Shown here piece after piece: positions 45,355 through 55,110 of a stretch of 64,000 bases of DNA. Under the pieces are notes generated by a model. That model saw only the letters and a list, made by a program, of their open reading frames with translations, did not search any database and was not told where the DNA came from. Source of the stretch: Atriophallophorus winterbourni (lineage: Eukaryota; Platyhelminthes; Trematoda; Plagiorchiida; Microphallidae). Every line of letters begins with the position of its first letter. Within the stretch, counting starts at the first letter, position 1. Both the position numbers and the translations under genes were made by a program. The stretch lies in the NCBI GenBank assembly GCA_013407085.1, contig JACCGJ010000192.1, positions 1-64,000 on the forward strand, read 5' to 3'.

Positions 45355-46060
45355 CCGATCATCCAGGTTGCTTTGCGCAACACTTGTTCAAGCAGTTAAA
45401 TCTGCGTTTGGTTTAGCTCGACAACTTTTGCACACGTAGCATACACCAGGCATGTTTTCATCCATTGGATCGATAACGCATCCGGGTTAATGATTTGTCA
45501 CATTTTGCGTGACATTTGTGGGAACAGTTTTGACACGTGACAGATTTGACCTTACCACTGACGACTTTCATGCAGACGACGCACGTTTCGCGAACATCAG
45601 ATTGTTTCATGTTAACGGGGTCAACCAAAAGTACAAATCAGAGCACAAAAATCGATACGGCTGCGGTTGGTTTGTGTGGTATTGGGCGGAGTTGACGGAA
45701 AATGACGGGTTGCGTGAAAATTTCGTCACCTGATTTAGCCGCTAATTTGAAAGATTCCCTTTAAGATTTTTGGCGTTAATTTGATTTCACGTTGTGTATT
45801 TCTCCGAATAGTTCCCGACAGTGATAAACACCGATGGGTTAATCGAACAGCAGAAACACAAAAGCGATTCACATAAACGAACGAACAGTATAAAAATCCA
45901 CGGTTGACGTACACAAAGAACGACACGTCGCAGATGGATGATTCCGACGTAGCAAGCTTTCAGATAGATATCCAAAAATCAAACCGATCAGATGAAAACC
46001 AAGAAAGTTATATCCAAAAATATCGGAGGTCAAAATTAATCCAACCGCACGTCACGTTTA

Positions 46061-46200
46061 GTAATAGTACATGACACGTGCTGGCACGTGAGCACTTTTT
46101 CAGCAACCGTGTGGTCAACTTCTGAAACAAGCTCCCAGATTGTATAGTAAGCCTCCCAAATGTTTTGAGCTTTAAAAGGGAATTAGACTTCAAATGATCT
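46061..46200 (+). pseudogene. LINE-A continuation after the CR1-B insertion
   Basis: Plus reading EHFFSNRVVNF (stop) NKLPDCIVSLPNVLSFKREL is the C-terminal block missing from the LINE-A copy that stops at 41,244. Together they show CR1-B landed inside one LINE-A copy. Confidence 0.75.
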
Positions 46201-46254
46201 ATCATATTTCCGCGCATTGTCTAATAAAAAACTGTTCAAAAACATTTTTATCAT

Positions 46255-46313
46255 ATCTGTCTAGGCGTGGGCAACCTGACAGCAAATTAGCCCACATGCA
46301 GTCTATGACTGTG
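46255..46313 (+). repeat. 95-bp dispersed repeat, truncated by an insertion
   Basis: Matches the first 60 bp of the unit (tctgtctaggcgtgggcaacctgaca..ttagcccac) and stops at tatgactgtg, where the AGTATC element begins. Confidence 0.8.
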
Positions 46314-46465
46314 TTTCAGTATCAGTATCAGTATCACAGGGCGATAGTCGACCGAGTCGAAACGAGTGCCCCGATTCTTTCGGAGGTGCTTGAAAACACT
46401 CGCCACTACCAGGATTGATTCGTAAGTAACACAGGCGTGTGTAACTGTGAATGGAAGATGGGAGA
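46314..46465. mobile_element. AGTATC-tract element, second copy
   Basis: Starts tcagtatcagtatcagtatc, then acagggcgatagtcgacc, and ends near gaatggaagatgggag. It is collinear with 39,741-39,899 and interrupts a 95-bp repeat. Confidence 0.75.
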
Positions 46466-46539
46466 GGTCTTATCACCAAAAGGTGAGAGAGTTAATGCAT
46501 GTTGCATGTCCAATCGAATGAAAAGACGATAGACAGCAG

Positions 46540-47455
46540 TTTATTTCAACAAATACGAAAAAATAAAAAAGAAACTCTTTTTTGTGTTTCAAAATGTTTT
46601 TCCGAATATTTTTGTGTTTTTTTTATATATATGGAGGGATTTAGTCTTAAGGGTAATGCTCCGGGAAGAGCACCTGCCACCGTTCGTCCAGCCCATGTTT
46701 GAACGCAATTACTGAAGTTGCCATGATTAGTTCTGCGAGAAGTGAGTTCCACGCGTTCACTATAGGATGCTAAAGAAGTGCGTTCTGGATTCGAGCCTGG
46801 TGTGCTGTTTACATAACTTAAGACTGTGCCCTCGTGTACCAGCTAAAGGAGAGAACCGAAAGAAGTCATCGAATTCGAGACAACTTAATTTTTTGACAAC
46901 CTTAAAGGTCTCTATAAGATCCCCCCTAAGTTGCCTCCTCCTAAGCAGAAAAGTCCTAGTGCTAATAGACGATTTTCATAATTGGAGTATGCTAACCCCT
47001 CGATCATGCGAGTAGCCAGCTTCTGTACCTTTTTCTAGCTGCACGATATCCTTCTCGTAATACGGCTTCCAAGCCAGTATTCTAGATGTGGCCTTACTAT
47101 TGGCTTGTAGAGGGGCAATAGCACCTCAGCTTTGCTGCAATCAAGGGCTGAACGTAGTTGAAAGAGTTCCCTTCCTCCCTTTTGCCGCAGCAGCACATTG
47201 GTCAGCCCACTTAAAGTTTGCGGAGACTACGATTCCTAGGTCCTTAGTAGACTTTACCCTACGGAACTCCGTGTGATCTGAGGGCGTAGACACAATCATG
47301 TTGCCTGCCAGTGTAGAGAGCAAGTGACTCTTATCTAGCTTAAGAGAAAGGTCCCACTTTCCCGCCCATGCTGTTACAGCTTCCACGTCATTTATCAGAT
47401 CGGAGTTATCCGACCTACCGACAATTTTAACGTCGTCAGCAAACATATATCAGCC
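46540..47455 (-). pseudogene. CR1-clade LINE (LINE-G), RT thumb to C-terminus
   Basis: The frame from 47,446 reads MFADDVKIVGRSDNSDLIND, WAGKWDLSLKLDKSHLLST, GIVVSANFKWADQCA, i.e. an intact FADD box and the thumb. Broken readings continue with LYKPIVRPHLEYW, KKVQKLATRMIEGL and LLALGLFCL. It is related to LINE-A but distinct. It is truncated on the 5' side right at the FADD box. Confidence 0.8.
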
Positions 47456-47499
47456 TCGACTAGGCTAGTGATTTCATACACAGTACATTGTTCACGCAT

Positions 47500-47725
47500 A
47501 TCATTGCATTGTTTCATGAATAGCTGACCTCTCACCGTGCTGGTGAAGAGAAAACCTACCTTACTTTCCAGATATTCGGAAACAAGAACGTGTGAAAAGT
47601 ACGAACTGTATATTCGATTTCGCAGTGGAAGGTGCTCAACCGCAAACCGTCGAAGGAAATCTGGGCGCGTGATTGGCTTTTAGCCAACTTCAGCCCTGTG
47701 CAACTTGAACTTGAACTTGAATAAA
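47500..47725 (+). repeat. LINE-A-related 3' tail
   Basis: Contains gctggtgaagagaaa and gtcgaaggaaatctgggcgc blocks like other LINE-A tails. It ends in cttgaacttgaacttgaata repeats with an AATAAA. Confidence 0.6.
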
Positions 47726-47980
47726 ATTCTGTACGTGTTCAGCGAACACGAAGCGTCCGAAATCTTTTAAAAATATGTTACCAGGTAATTTCTTCATTCC
47801 TTATTATCACAAACTGAACTGAACTGAAAAAGTTGTTGAAACTTTTGAAAAGTATTGATTCTACTGCTAAAATTGTTTAAAATGATTTCACCCTGTTTCC
47901 ACTTTATTTCGCCGTTGAAGTATACTGTTCGTGCGAGCGCCATTCGAAGCGCGTTATTCAAGCAGTTGACAAAAATTTAG

Positions 47981-48349
47981 ATGGCTCCCAAAGCCGTATC
48001 TGGTAAAGCGGCGAAAAAGTCCGCCAAAGTTAAAGTTCCAAAGACCGACAAAAAGAAAAAAAGGAGGAGGAAGGAGAGTTATGCAATTTATATCTACAAG
48101 GTTTTACGTCAGGTCCATCCCGATACGGGAATCTCCTCCAAAGCCATGTCCATTATGAATTCATTTGTGAATGACATATTTGAACGTATTGCCAGTGAAG
48201 CAAGCCGTCTGGCACAATACAACAAGAAATCTACGATAACTAGCAGAGAAGTTCAAACTGCTGTTCGGTTGTTGCTACCTGGAGAATTGGCGAAGCATGC
48301 TGTGTCTGAAGGAACGAAAGCTGTCACAAAATACACCAGCACAAAATAA
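47981..48349 (+). CDS. H2B: histone H2B
   Basis: A complete intronless frame of 122 residues. The N-terminal tail is Lys-rich ([15 protein letters not shown].., then [19 protein letters not shown]). The histone fold follows: [20 protein letters not shown] (alpha1-L1), [20 protein letters not shown] (alpha2), [20 protein letters not shown] (L2-alpha3) and [16 protein letters not shown] (alphaC, including the Lys ubiquitinated in animals). Length and every core block match canonical animal H2B, so it should pair with H2A in the nucleosome. The start is the only Met before the tail. There are no neighbouring histone genes within the window, and LINE debris lies on both sides. No purine-rich or stem-loop 3' histone signal is seen within 170 bp of the stop, but a poly(A) signal is. 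This suggests a polyadenylated, replication-independent gene or a processed copy. Confidence 0.97.
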   Translation: MAPKAVSGKAAKKSAKVKVPKTDKKKKRRRKESYAIYIYKVLRQVHPDTGISSKAMSIMNSFVNDIFERIASEASRLAQYNKKSTITSREVQTAVRLLLPGELAKHAVSEGTKAVTKYTSTK

Positions 48350-48495
48350 TGAAGTTAATAACTTTCGTAACTTTGTTCTAATCTGTCCATTCTTATTGAT
48401 ATATAACGTTTTATGTCCGCTTTTTCTTTTCTTTTTATCAGCAGTCAGTTTGAATACTTCGCAACGCGGTGGGTAATCGGTGTATAAAATGCTTT

Positions 48496-48501
48496 AATAA
48501 A
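48496..48501 (+). promoter_or_regulatory. poly(A) signal of H2B
   Basis: AATAAA lies about 147 nt after the H2B stop. A pyrimidine-rich stretch precedes it (gctttttcttttctttt). Confidence 0.6.
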
Positions 48502-48519
48502 TAATAGAAAAATACATTC

Positions 48520-49222
48520 TTTTCACTTATGCGAGGCTGTACACCATTTTATGCGCGAACTACCCTCCTACCGTAGCTATGCCGTAAATAAATCTGCTAA
48601 CATTTCTCTAGTCTAATCTATCTGAATTTGCAACGGTTCTCATGGTAATCATACACATGACGGTTACGTTAATCGCTACTTGTAACTTTTTTTAGAAAAA
48701 CCGCCTGATCGTTCAGTTTCGTACGCACAATCGCTCCGAATTCTAATCCACCCCGCGGAAAATACTGAAACTGCTGACCTCTAGTCAGTTAACCTTCAAT
48801 TAATTTTATCGTGCACTTTATTTACTTCCCTAGATCCAGCCTCCACCTAATTTCTGAGATATAAGCACTGAGCTGCATTATCCATATTGAGATAAGTAGT
48901 AAAGAATTGTTGCAGTTTTACTGAACAGTCCTTTAGAAAATTAAAGCATTTATTGTCAATCTGTGAAATGAGAACTAGCTCTTCACTCGGGAACGCAAAC
49001 CGTCGGCATAATCCAAATTCTTAAAACGTGTCTGTGGAAGCAGCTCGAAACCACCCATGGACAAACTAAACAGAGAAGTCTGAAGATGTTCTGTTTGACG
49101 AAATTAAGCGGGAAATCTACAGCCTTTATACCTCAAAGTCAATACCGAAGTATTGACTTTGAATGACGGTGAAAGAATACCCAAACCTTCGAATTTAAGT
49201 GAATAAATGAGAAAGCGAAGTA
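48520..49222. other. no recognisable feature
   Basis: Downstream of H2B; short frames only. A small internal duplication (gtcaataccgaagtattgac) is a near-palindrome around 49,138-49,158. Confidence 0.4.
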
Positions 49223-49348
49223 CTGCGATTGAATTCCGCTTTTGAGTAAGCACTACCTTCAGGCTGATCTGTCAAACGTTTATAAAATGGTGGAACAAAC
49301 GCCTGCACACCCGTACTAGAGTCAGTCTTTAAAATAGTTTAGTCACTG
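49223..49348. repeat. 127-bp direct repeat, copy 1
   Basis: Runs from gattgaattccgcttttgag through gcctgcacacccgt to gtctttaaaatag and is repeated almost exactly at 50,063-50,188. Confidence 0.9.
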
Positions 49349-49664
49349 AATGTGATCTTACTGTCTCAACCTGATGACGGGAAACAGCCAGAAACCGGTA
49401 GTGGTGTCTAAGGGATGGGGATGTGAGCCCCACAATACATTGTGTTCTGTTTTTATGCCATATGGGTCATTGCTTGTCCTCAAAGTAAAAGGATTTGTTG
49501 CGTATTCTGAAATGTGTTCAAAGTCGACACTGATAACTTTGTTACAGTTGCAGTTCTGACCTGTAGCGTGTTGTGATTTCACCTATCCTCTCCAGGGCTT
49601 GCGTATTTTGGGGACACTAGGCAGACAAATGGGCCGCGTTTGCAGTAATGCACTACTTGACTGA

Positions 49665-49716
49665 AGACACCGGTAATGGGCTATATGTCCCTCCATATAG
49701 CCCATTACCGGTGTCT
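49665..49716. repeat. perfect hairpin, 23-bp arms, 6-nt loop
   Basis: The arms agacaccggtaatgggctat(atg) and its exact reverse complement surround the loop tccctc. A 95-bp dispersed repeat starts immediately after the right arm. No poly-T tract or gene is next to it, so a bacterial-style terminator is not meant. It is a foldback whose origin is unknown. Confidence 0.95.
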
Positions 49717-49812
49717 TTAGGCTTGGACAACCTGACAATATCTTAGCCCACTTGCAGTCTCTGACTGCGCGGCACTTTGCCTGGATCAGGCTTGTGCTTT
49801 CATAAATACATA
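49717..49812 (+). repeat. 95-bp dispersed repeat
   Basis: taggcttggacaacctgaca..cttagcccacttgc..gcactttgcctggatcaggc..tttcata, followed by catac-type repeats. Confidence 0.9.
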
Positions 49813-49971
49813 CATCCAGCGCTTGACGAGGAATCACTGTTTCTGTGATTGAACATGTTGGGTCGTAGGAACCATCATAAATCGTGGCATCATAAGTTAA
49901 CTTTACCAATTCTACTGTTACAAGGCTCACTGAACCTAAGCTTACTGTATGCACCATCGAGCTGAGGCTGG

Positions 49972-50065
49972 ACCTCAACCTGGTGCGATAGTTTATGTAC
50001 CTCCACGACCTATTGAGCTTTACTGTGTGGTCTTTTGGTGCTAGCAGAGCTAGTCATACCGAAGT
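49972..50065 (+). repeat. short dispersed repeat shared with 25,295-25,385
   Basis: See the 25.3-kb copy: tgtacctccacgacc and agctagtcatacc blocks are in common. Confidence 0.5.
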
Positions 50066-50188
50066 GCTCCGATTGAATTCCGCTTTTGAGTAAGCACTTC
50101 CTTCAGGCTGATCTATCAAACGTTTAGAAAATGGTGGAAAAAACGCCTGCACCCCCGTTCTAGAGTCAGTCTTTAAAATAGCTTAGCC
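50063..50188. repeat. 127-bp direct repeat, copy 2
   Basis: Almost identical to 49,223-49,348. The 715 bp between the copies hold the hairpin and a 95-bp repeat. Confidence 0.9.
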
Positions 50189-50204
50189 ACAATAAATTTA
50201 AAAA

Positions 50205-50470
50205 GCTCAAGTTCAGTTCAGTTTGCACAGGAAAGTATGTGGCTAACTAGCCAATCGAGCGTCCAGAATTTCTTTCGGTGTAAAGCTGCATAGAAGCACC
50301 CACCACTGCCAAAAATGTTTTTTTATTTTTGTCTATTTGAAATCTTCGACGATCACGACGCCAAGAGAGTATCCGGATTGTATTTAGGGAGCACTGCGTT
50401 ATAACCAATGCTGGAAAAATAAAAATAAATTTCTCTTCACCCTTTAATAAAGACTGAAAAACTTTCAGTC
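50205..50470 (-). repeat. LINE-A 3' tail, minus orientation
   Basis: Begins (rc end) with agttcagttcagtttgcac and shares gagcgtccagaatttctttc, atcttcgacgatcac and atccggattgtattt with 36,910-37,110. Confidence 0.85.
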
Positions 50471-50745
50471 TTCCTAAAAATAAACAATTCGTTGATGTGT
50501 GTTGCGACTGTAGAGAAAATCTATAACAGATTTCAGTTTTTGACTGTGCGGCTTGTGTTCTCACTCCATTTCGCATCGTACGTGATTAAGGTGTTGCCAA
50601 TGAGAATCCATCTTGGCTGGCGGATGCTTGAGAGGAAAGCAAAATTTAGTTTTGGAATCAGTCTCCAATCACACTCAAAGAACAACTTTGTGTGCATGAG
50701 GAAACACCTGGGACCTCACTGCCATTTATATTTTCATTCTGATAT

Positions 50746-50842
50746 ATGTCTAGGCCTGGGCAACCTGACAGTATCTTTGCCCACGTTAAGTTTATGACTG
50801 CGGCACTTTACATGGATCTGGCTTGCGCTTTCATACATACCT
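50746..50842 (+). repeat. 95-bp dispersed repeat
   Basis: tgtctaggcctgggcaacct..gacagtatctttgcccacg..tttcatacatacc. Confidence 0.9.
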
Positions 50843-51537
50843 CTGGTTGATATTGAACAGTCAATTTCTTGGTGAATACGCTACTCTTTTCTGTGGGTGC
50901 TTTTCTGACTACGTTAACCTAATAGTTACCACGTCGAGCGCTGAGGAAAGCTTCTTATGGTGCACGACAGTGGAAGCTCTCCCTGCACACGTGATAATTA
51001 TATGCGTATGCCAAACGAAACGCAGACAATGCACTTCAATATTTTTTCAACTATTGTCTATGCCGATTTTACGCCTGTGTTGCGTTGAATCAAGATTATA
51101 CATCCTTCCCCAAAGGTGAAACGGCGACGGCATTCAACTAAGAGCAGGTGGCCCATTTACATGTGAAACAACAAACCTTGCTTCAAACACGAGATCATTT
51201 ATTTTCAATGTTCTTATGGCACGCTGCTCAAACTAAACGCTTAAATAATGAATATGGTAGTTCGCGTTTACCGTCATCCATACAGCGGTCATTTCTAGTG
51301 ATTTTCGTCTTAGTTGCGCGAGTCATTTAAAAATAGACATCTCAATCTTTCGTGTATTCTAGGAATACATCTAATTCATATTAACTGCGTTTCCTTTGGT
51401 CAGATTAAAGTTTATGTGAAGCATGCCGTTTATCACAGTTAATTGTCAGCAGGGATGTGCAATCATTCAGCTATTCAGCTAACTCCTTGCTAATTTGATT
51501 TGATACCGAAACACGCTGGAGTTACACTGTCGTTTCT
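50843..51537. other. no recognisable feature
   Basis: Frames of up to 98 codons have no known relatives. gctgaggaaagcttcttatgg..tgcac resembles RTE tails and may be a remnant. Confidence 0.4.
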
Positions 51538-51634
51538 ACTAGACCTGGTCAACTCGACAATATCTTAGCCATCGTGCAGTCCATGAATGTGCTGCACTTT
51601 GCCTGGATCAGGCTTGTGATTGCATACATACATG
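51538..51634 (+). repeat. 95-bp dispersed repeat, diverged
   Basis: ctagacctggtcaactcgac..atcttagcc..gcactttgcctggatcaggc..gcatacatac. It lies 42 bp before another copy. Confidence 0.85.
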
Positions 51635-51675
51635 ATTGCCAAACCTCTACCGAGCTTGATCATAGTTTCACGGAT

Positions 51676-51770
51676 ATGTCTAGGCCTGGGCAACCTGACA
51701 GTATCTTAGCCCACGTGCAGTCGCTGACTATGCGGCACTTTGCCTGGATCAGGTTTGTGCTTTCATACCA
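51676..51770 (+). repeat. 95-bp dispersed repeat
   Basis: Canonical copy with tgtctaggcctgggcaacct and the gcactttgcctggatcagg block, ending in tcataccataccat. Confidence 0.9.
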
Positions 51771-52802
51771 TACCATACCAGTGTTTCCGCAGGTGTTAAG
51801 CGACTCTAGAACTATGCTTGGGTAGGAAGTTCGAGATTAGGACGCTTTCTCTTTAACGCGGCGCGGATAAGATCATTCTCTTTAGATGCCGCATAAATAC
51901 ATTGTCGTTATGCTTTTTAGAGGTTTCGGCTAAACCACTTCTCCACCTACGTTTGTTTTGTACAACATGGACGAGCAAGGTAACGGCTATCGTGCTTTCA
52001 TAAGCAGTCTACAAAGTTTACTTTGCTTTCCTAGCGTTGTTTACACTAGTTAGACGCATCTATAAAATATGAAACAATCGTATAGCAAAACACCGTCTAT
52101 GAGGAATGAAAGTTGAACAGTCGTCATTTAGTTATGCTGTTACTGCGCGGTACTGTGTCTGATCAGGCTTGTGATTTCACACTTGACATGCCGCTTTGAA
52201 GATATAGCACATTGCTATCATACCCGTCATTGGTTGCATCACCGTGTTGCCCGATGTGGAGTATCTCACTGGCACCAGGTATGGTGTTAATGAAAATTCC
52301 TTAATATCATACCAATCTTTACATTGAATCGAGAATTAAAGCATTCACATGAATGTAAGCGAAGGAAACTCCGCCAAAAAGTTATTTCTATGAAGAGAGC
52401 CTGTGTCGGAACTGTTCAAATTAACCACAAAGTGTAAATACCCTCAACCGGTCAGTTAAGAATGAAACATTGTTTCCTTTTCTACAAGCTCAAATTTTCT
52501 ATGTGAACTGTAAAAGTGTACTTTATTTAAAAGGTAGTAGATTTTGACTAACATATCAGCGAACCAGATACACTGTCTAAATTGATAGTCTACTACATTC
52601 TCTTTCCATGGGTTTGCAGAGTATTTACCAAATACCTTATAGAAGCGATTTAGTAGATGCTTCCATTGCGCAAAATTTGATCTGAAAGGTTTTATTGGTA
52701 CTGGTTATAGATGTATTTTCAAAGGTTTATGGTTATAAAGCGAACACCACCACATGATTATGTTATAAATGAAAATGTGAAAAAATAATAGCATATTTCG
52801 AG
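51771..52802. other. no gene; partial 95-bp repeat near 52,140-52,180
   Basis: Only the tail of the dispersed repeat (ctgcgcggtactgtgtctga, tcaggcttgtgatttca) is recognisable. Confidence 0.5.
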
Positions 52803-52905
52803 TATGTATGTATGAAAGCACAAGCGTGATCCAGGCAAAGTGCCGCACAGTCATAGACTACACGTGGGCTAAGATACTGTCAGGTTGCCCAGGCCTAGAC
52901 AGATA
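52803..52905 (-). repeat. 95-bp dispersed repeat
   Basis: Minus-strand copy: tgtatgtatgaaagcac at one end and aggcctagacagatat at the other. The TATG run is the 3' tail in the sense orientation. Confidence 0.9.
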
Positions 52906-53255
52906 TTGGATCGGATAAACGGTGGATGACAGCCGAGGTTGTAGAGTGCAGCTCATGATCAGATAACAAGCATGGTTACTTCTAAGGACAGAAGTAGTCT
53001 GTATTACAGGGTAAGTCCACGTGTTATTCAAAATAACATAGCTGAGACAATAAGTGATCGACCGTATTCTAATCATAAACGAAGAGAGCCACTCATGTTG
53101 TTCTACCAAGTATATCCAAAAGCAGCTTAACTGGCTAGATGAATGTGAACTCATTACCTTTTATTTCATGTTGTGAACCCTGATCGGTCAATCTGACGCC
53201 AATAAAAAAATAACAGATCTTACTTAGTATGATTTAATCGTTATTATTATTATTA
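52906..53255. other. no gene; TTA microsatellite
   Basis: A ttattattattattatta run sits at about 53,240-53,258, next to the LINE that follows. Confidence 0.6.
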
Positions 53256-53263
53256 TTACTTAC

Positions 53264-54295
53264 ATGAATTTTCAATGCTATAGTACTTGTTTACTACGCA
53301 AGGAAAATCTTGCTAAATTTGATATACAGTCGGCTGTACGCAAGTTTGAGGTTCGTAAGGGAGTGAGGCAAGGATGTATCCTCTCACCGATACTCTACTC
53401 CCTAACAATAGACTGGATTATGAGACAGGTGACCGATGGCAGGGCAGCAGGCATTCCATGGACCCAGCGGGACCGCTAGAAGACCTGGACTATGCGGATG
53501 ATGTTGCCCTCTTGGCGTGCAAGATCAGTGACATCCAGAGCAAGAGCGATCGACTATCCGAAATTGGCAAGACGGTGGGTTTAGAAATTAACGCTGGCAA
53601 ATCGGAGGTAATGCGGAAGAATGTTCCGGAGCAACCACCAGTGTTCGTGGACGGTCAACCACTCAGTGAGGTTACAGATTCAGTCTACCTTGGGAGCAAA
53701 CTGACTGTAAATGGTGACTGTGAAGATGAGGTCAGGAGAAGGATCGGGAAGGCGAACCAAGCATTCTACATGCTGAATTCCATTTGGAAATCCTCTGCTC
53801 TCAGCATTAACACGAAGATCAGACTCTTCAAGAGCAACGTTCTGAGTGTGTTGCTGTATGCATCGGAATGCTGGAAGACGACCGCTGCCATTGAGCGCAG
53901 AATGAACGTGTTTCAAACTAAGTGCTTGAGAAGGATTCTTCGAATTTTTTGGCCACACACCATTTCGAATGAAGAGCTCCTGAGAAAAACTGGTCTGGAG
54001 GTGGTATCTACCGTAGTCAAAAGACGACGGTGGAGATGGTTCGGTCATGTCTGCAGGATGGATCCCAGTTCGCATACGAAGGTAGCCATTCACTGGCGTC
54101 CGCAAGGTAAACGAAAAAGGGGACGGCCCAAGGAAACTTGGCGCAGAACGTTGGAACGCAAACTACATGCACAAGGATTCACGGTGCAGACGGCAACGAA
54201 AGCAGCGGCAGACCGGAACCACTGGCGTGAAGTTGTCTTCGCCTCATGTGCCACCCAGCACGGAGAGGACTGAGTGAGTGAGTGAGTATGCAAGA
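53264..54295 (+). pseudogene. RTE-like LINE, RT palm to 3' end
   Basis: The first frame has VRKGVRQGCILSPILYSLTI (RT motif B region). A +1 shift near 53,460 leads into a clean 270-codon stretch: LEDLDYADDVALLACKISDI (catalytic YADD intact), VGLEINAGKSEVM, VYLGSKLTVNGDCEDEVRRR, KIRLFKSNVLSVLLYASECW, KCLRRILRIFWPHTISNEEL, RRRWRWFGHVCRMD, GKRKRGRPKETWRRTLERKL and NHWREVV to the stop. The 3' end is tgagtgagtgagtgagtatg. Short tandem tails of this kind are usual for RTE-clade elements. Motif A and the endonuclease are missing (5' truncation). It is less decayed than the other RTE copies, so probably more recent. Confidence 0.9.
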
Positions 54296-54610
54296 CTCAT
54301 GAATGATGTTATTTTGCACAGGTGAGCCCAAGTTTGCGTTTAATATTTCCATGCACGTAGAGTCCGACACATGTTGAGGTAGAGAATTCCAGAAAAAACG
54401 CACGGCGATAAAACGGAGCCAGCGAATAATGCATGAACATGGGTTGTAGAGGGATAAGGTATGTCCGCTTGCCACTTTCTCACCACACTTTTGAAACAAG
54501 TGTCTTAGTGGGTGTCCTTCGGTAGACAGTTATGTAGGTAAAAATAATATCGCGCCGTATCCTTTATTGAGAGAAGTCACAGACCCAGACGTCAGCGTAT
54601 GGAATATTGC
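54296..54610 (-). repeat. LINE-F 3' end, left arm of inverted repeat
   Basis: The minus reading HTLSLYNPCSCIIRWLRFIA, VRFFWNSLPQHVSDSTCMEI is the end of a CR1-clade ORF2. The stretch matches the reverse complement of 54,790-55,110 at about two-thirds to three-quarters identity by eye. Confidence 0.7.
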
Positions 54611-54789
54611 AAATACCTATCACTAACTTTTTCATAAATTTTATCGAAGAGGACAATATATTTCCTAGCTTAGTAACGTTACCAAAGATAATCAACGCAA
54701 ACCTTTGCCCAACGATATTATAAACGGTAGCGGTATTGGCTCTTTGGCTTTGGAAAGATATTACCCAGCGACAAAGTTAGCGATTGGTC

Positions 54790-55110
54790 TTCGCAATATC
54801 AGGTCTGGGTCTATGTGATTTTGCTCACTGGAGGATACCGCGCGATATTATTCTTACCTATCACATCGTGTCTACCGACGGACACCCAGAACGGCACTCG
54901 TTTCAATAGTCGGTGTAAAAGTGACAAGCGGGCATACCTTATCCCTCTACAACCCCGTTCACGCATTAATTGCTGCCTCAATTTTTTGCCATGCGCGCTA
55001 CATTTCTCTGGAATTCTTTACTTCAACAAGTGCTGGATGACAATATTCAAAGAGAAATTGAACCTATATATGAAAAAGAATGTCGTGCGTGAGCCTTACA
55101 TTTGATATAC
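54790..55110 (+). repeat. LINE-F 3' end, right arm of inverted repeat
   Basis: Plus frame DKRAYLIPLQPRSRINCCLN, then GILYFNKCWMTIFKEKLNLY and MKKNVVREPYI, the C-terminal tail of the same LINE family as the left arm. The shared ggataaggtatg and aataatatcgcgc boxes mark the symmetry. Confidence 0.7.

Larger units (their letters stand above)
41245..46060 (-). mobile_element. near full-length CR1-like LINE (CR1-B)
   Basis: About 4.8 kb on the minus strand, with order 5' UTR, Cys/His finger, ORF1, endonuclease, RT, 3' tail. The 3' end (rc) is ..ccttgaattaccttgaatta, a short tandem typical of CR1 termini. The 5' region (45,610-46,060) matches the nested copy at 35.2-35.7 kb. ORF1 and ORF2 pieces are listed separately. 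It splits a LINE-A copy and is therefore younger than it. Damage is light compared with neighbours: one frameshift near the start of ORF1, a deletion in the endonuclease and one in-frame stop in the RT. Confidence 0.85.

Noticed and set aside
48350..48500. Histone 3' stem-loop after H2B
   Set aside because: No GGYYCTTYTCAGRRCC-type hairpin is present within 150 bp; only a poly(A) signal is seen.
49368..49400. Hammerhead-like string ctgatgacgggaaac
   Set aside because: CUGAUGA and GAAAC are present but there is no room for stem II between them and no flanking stem I or III.
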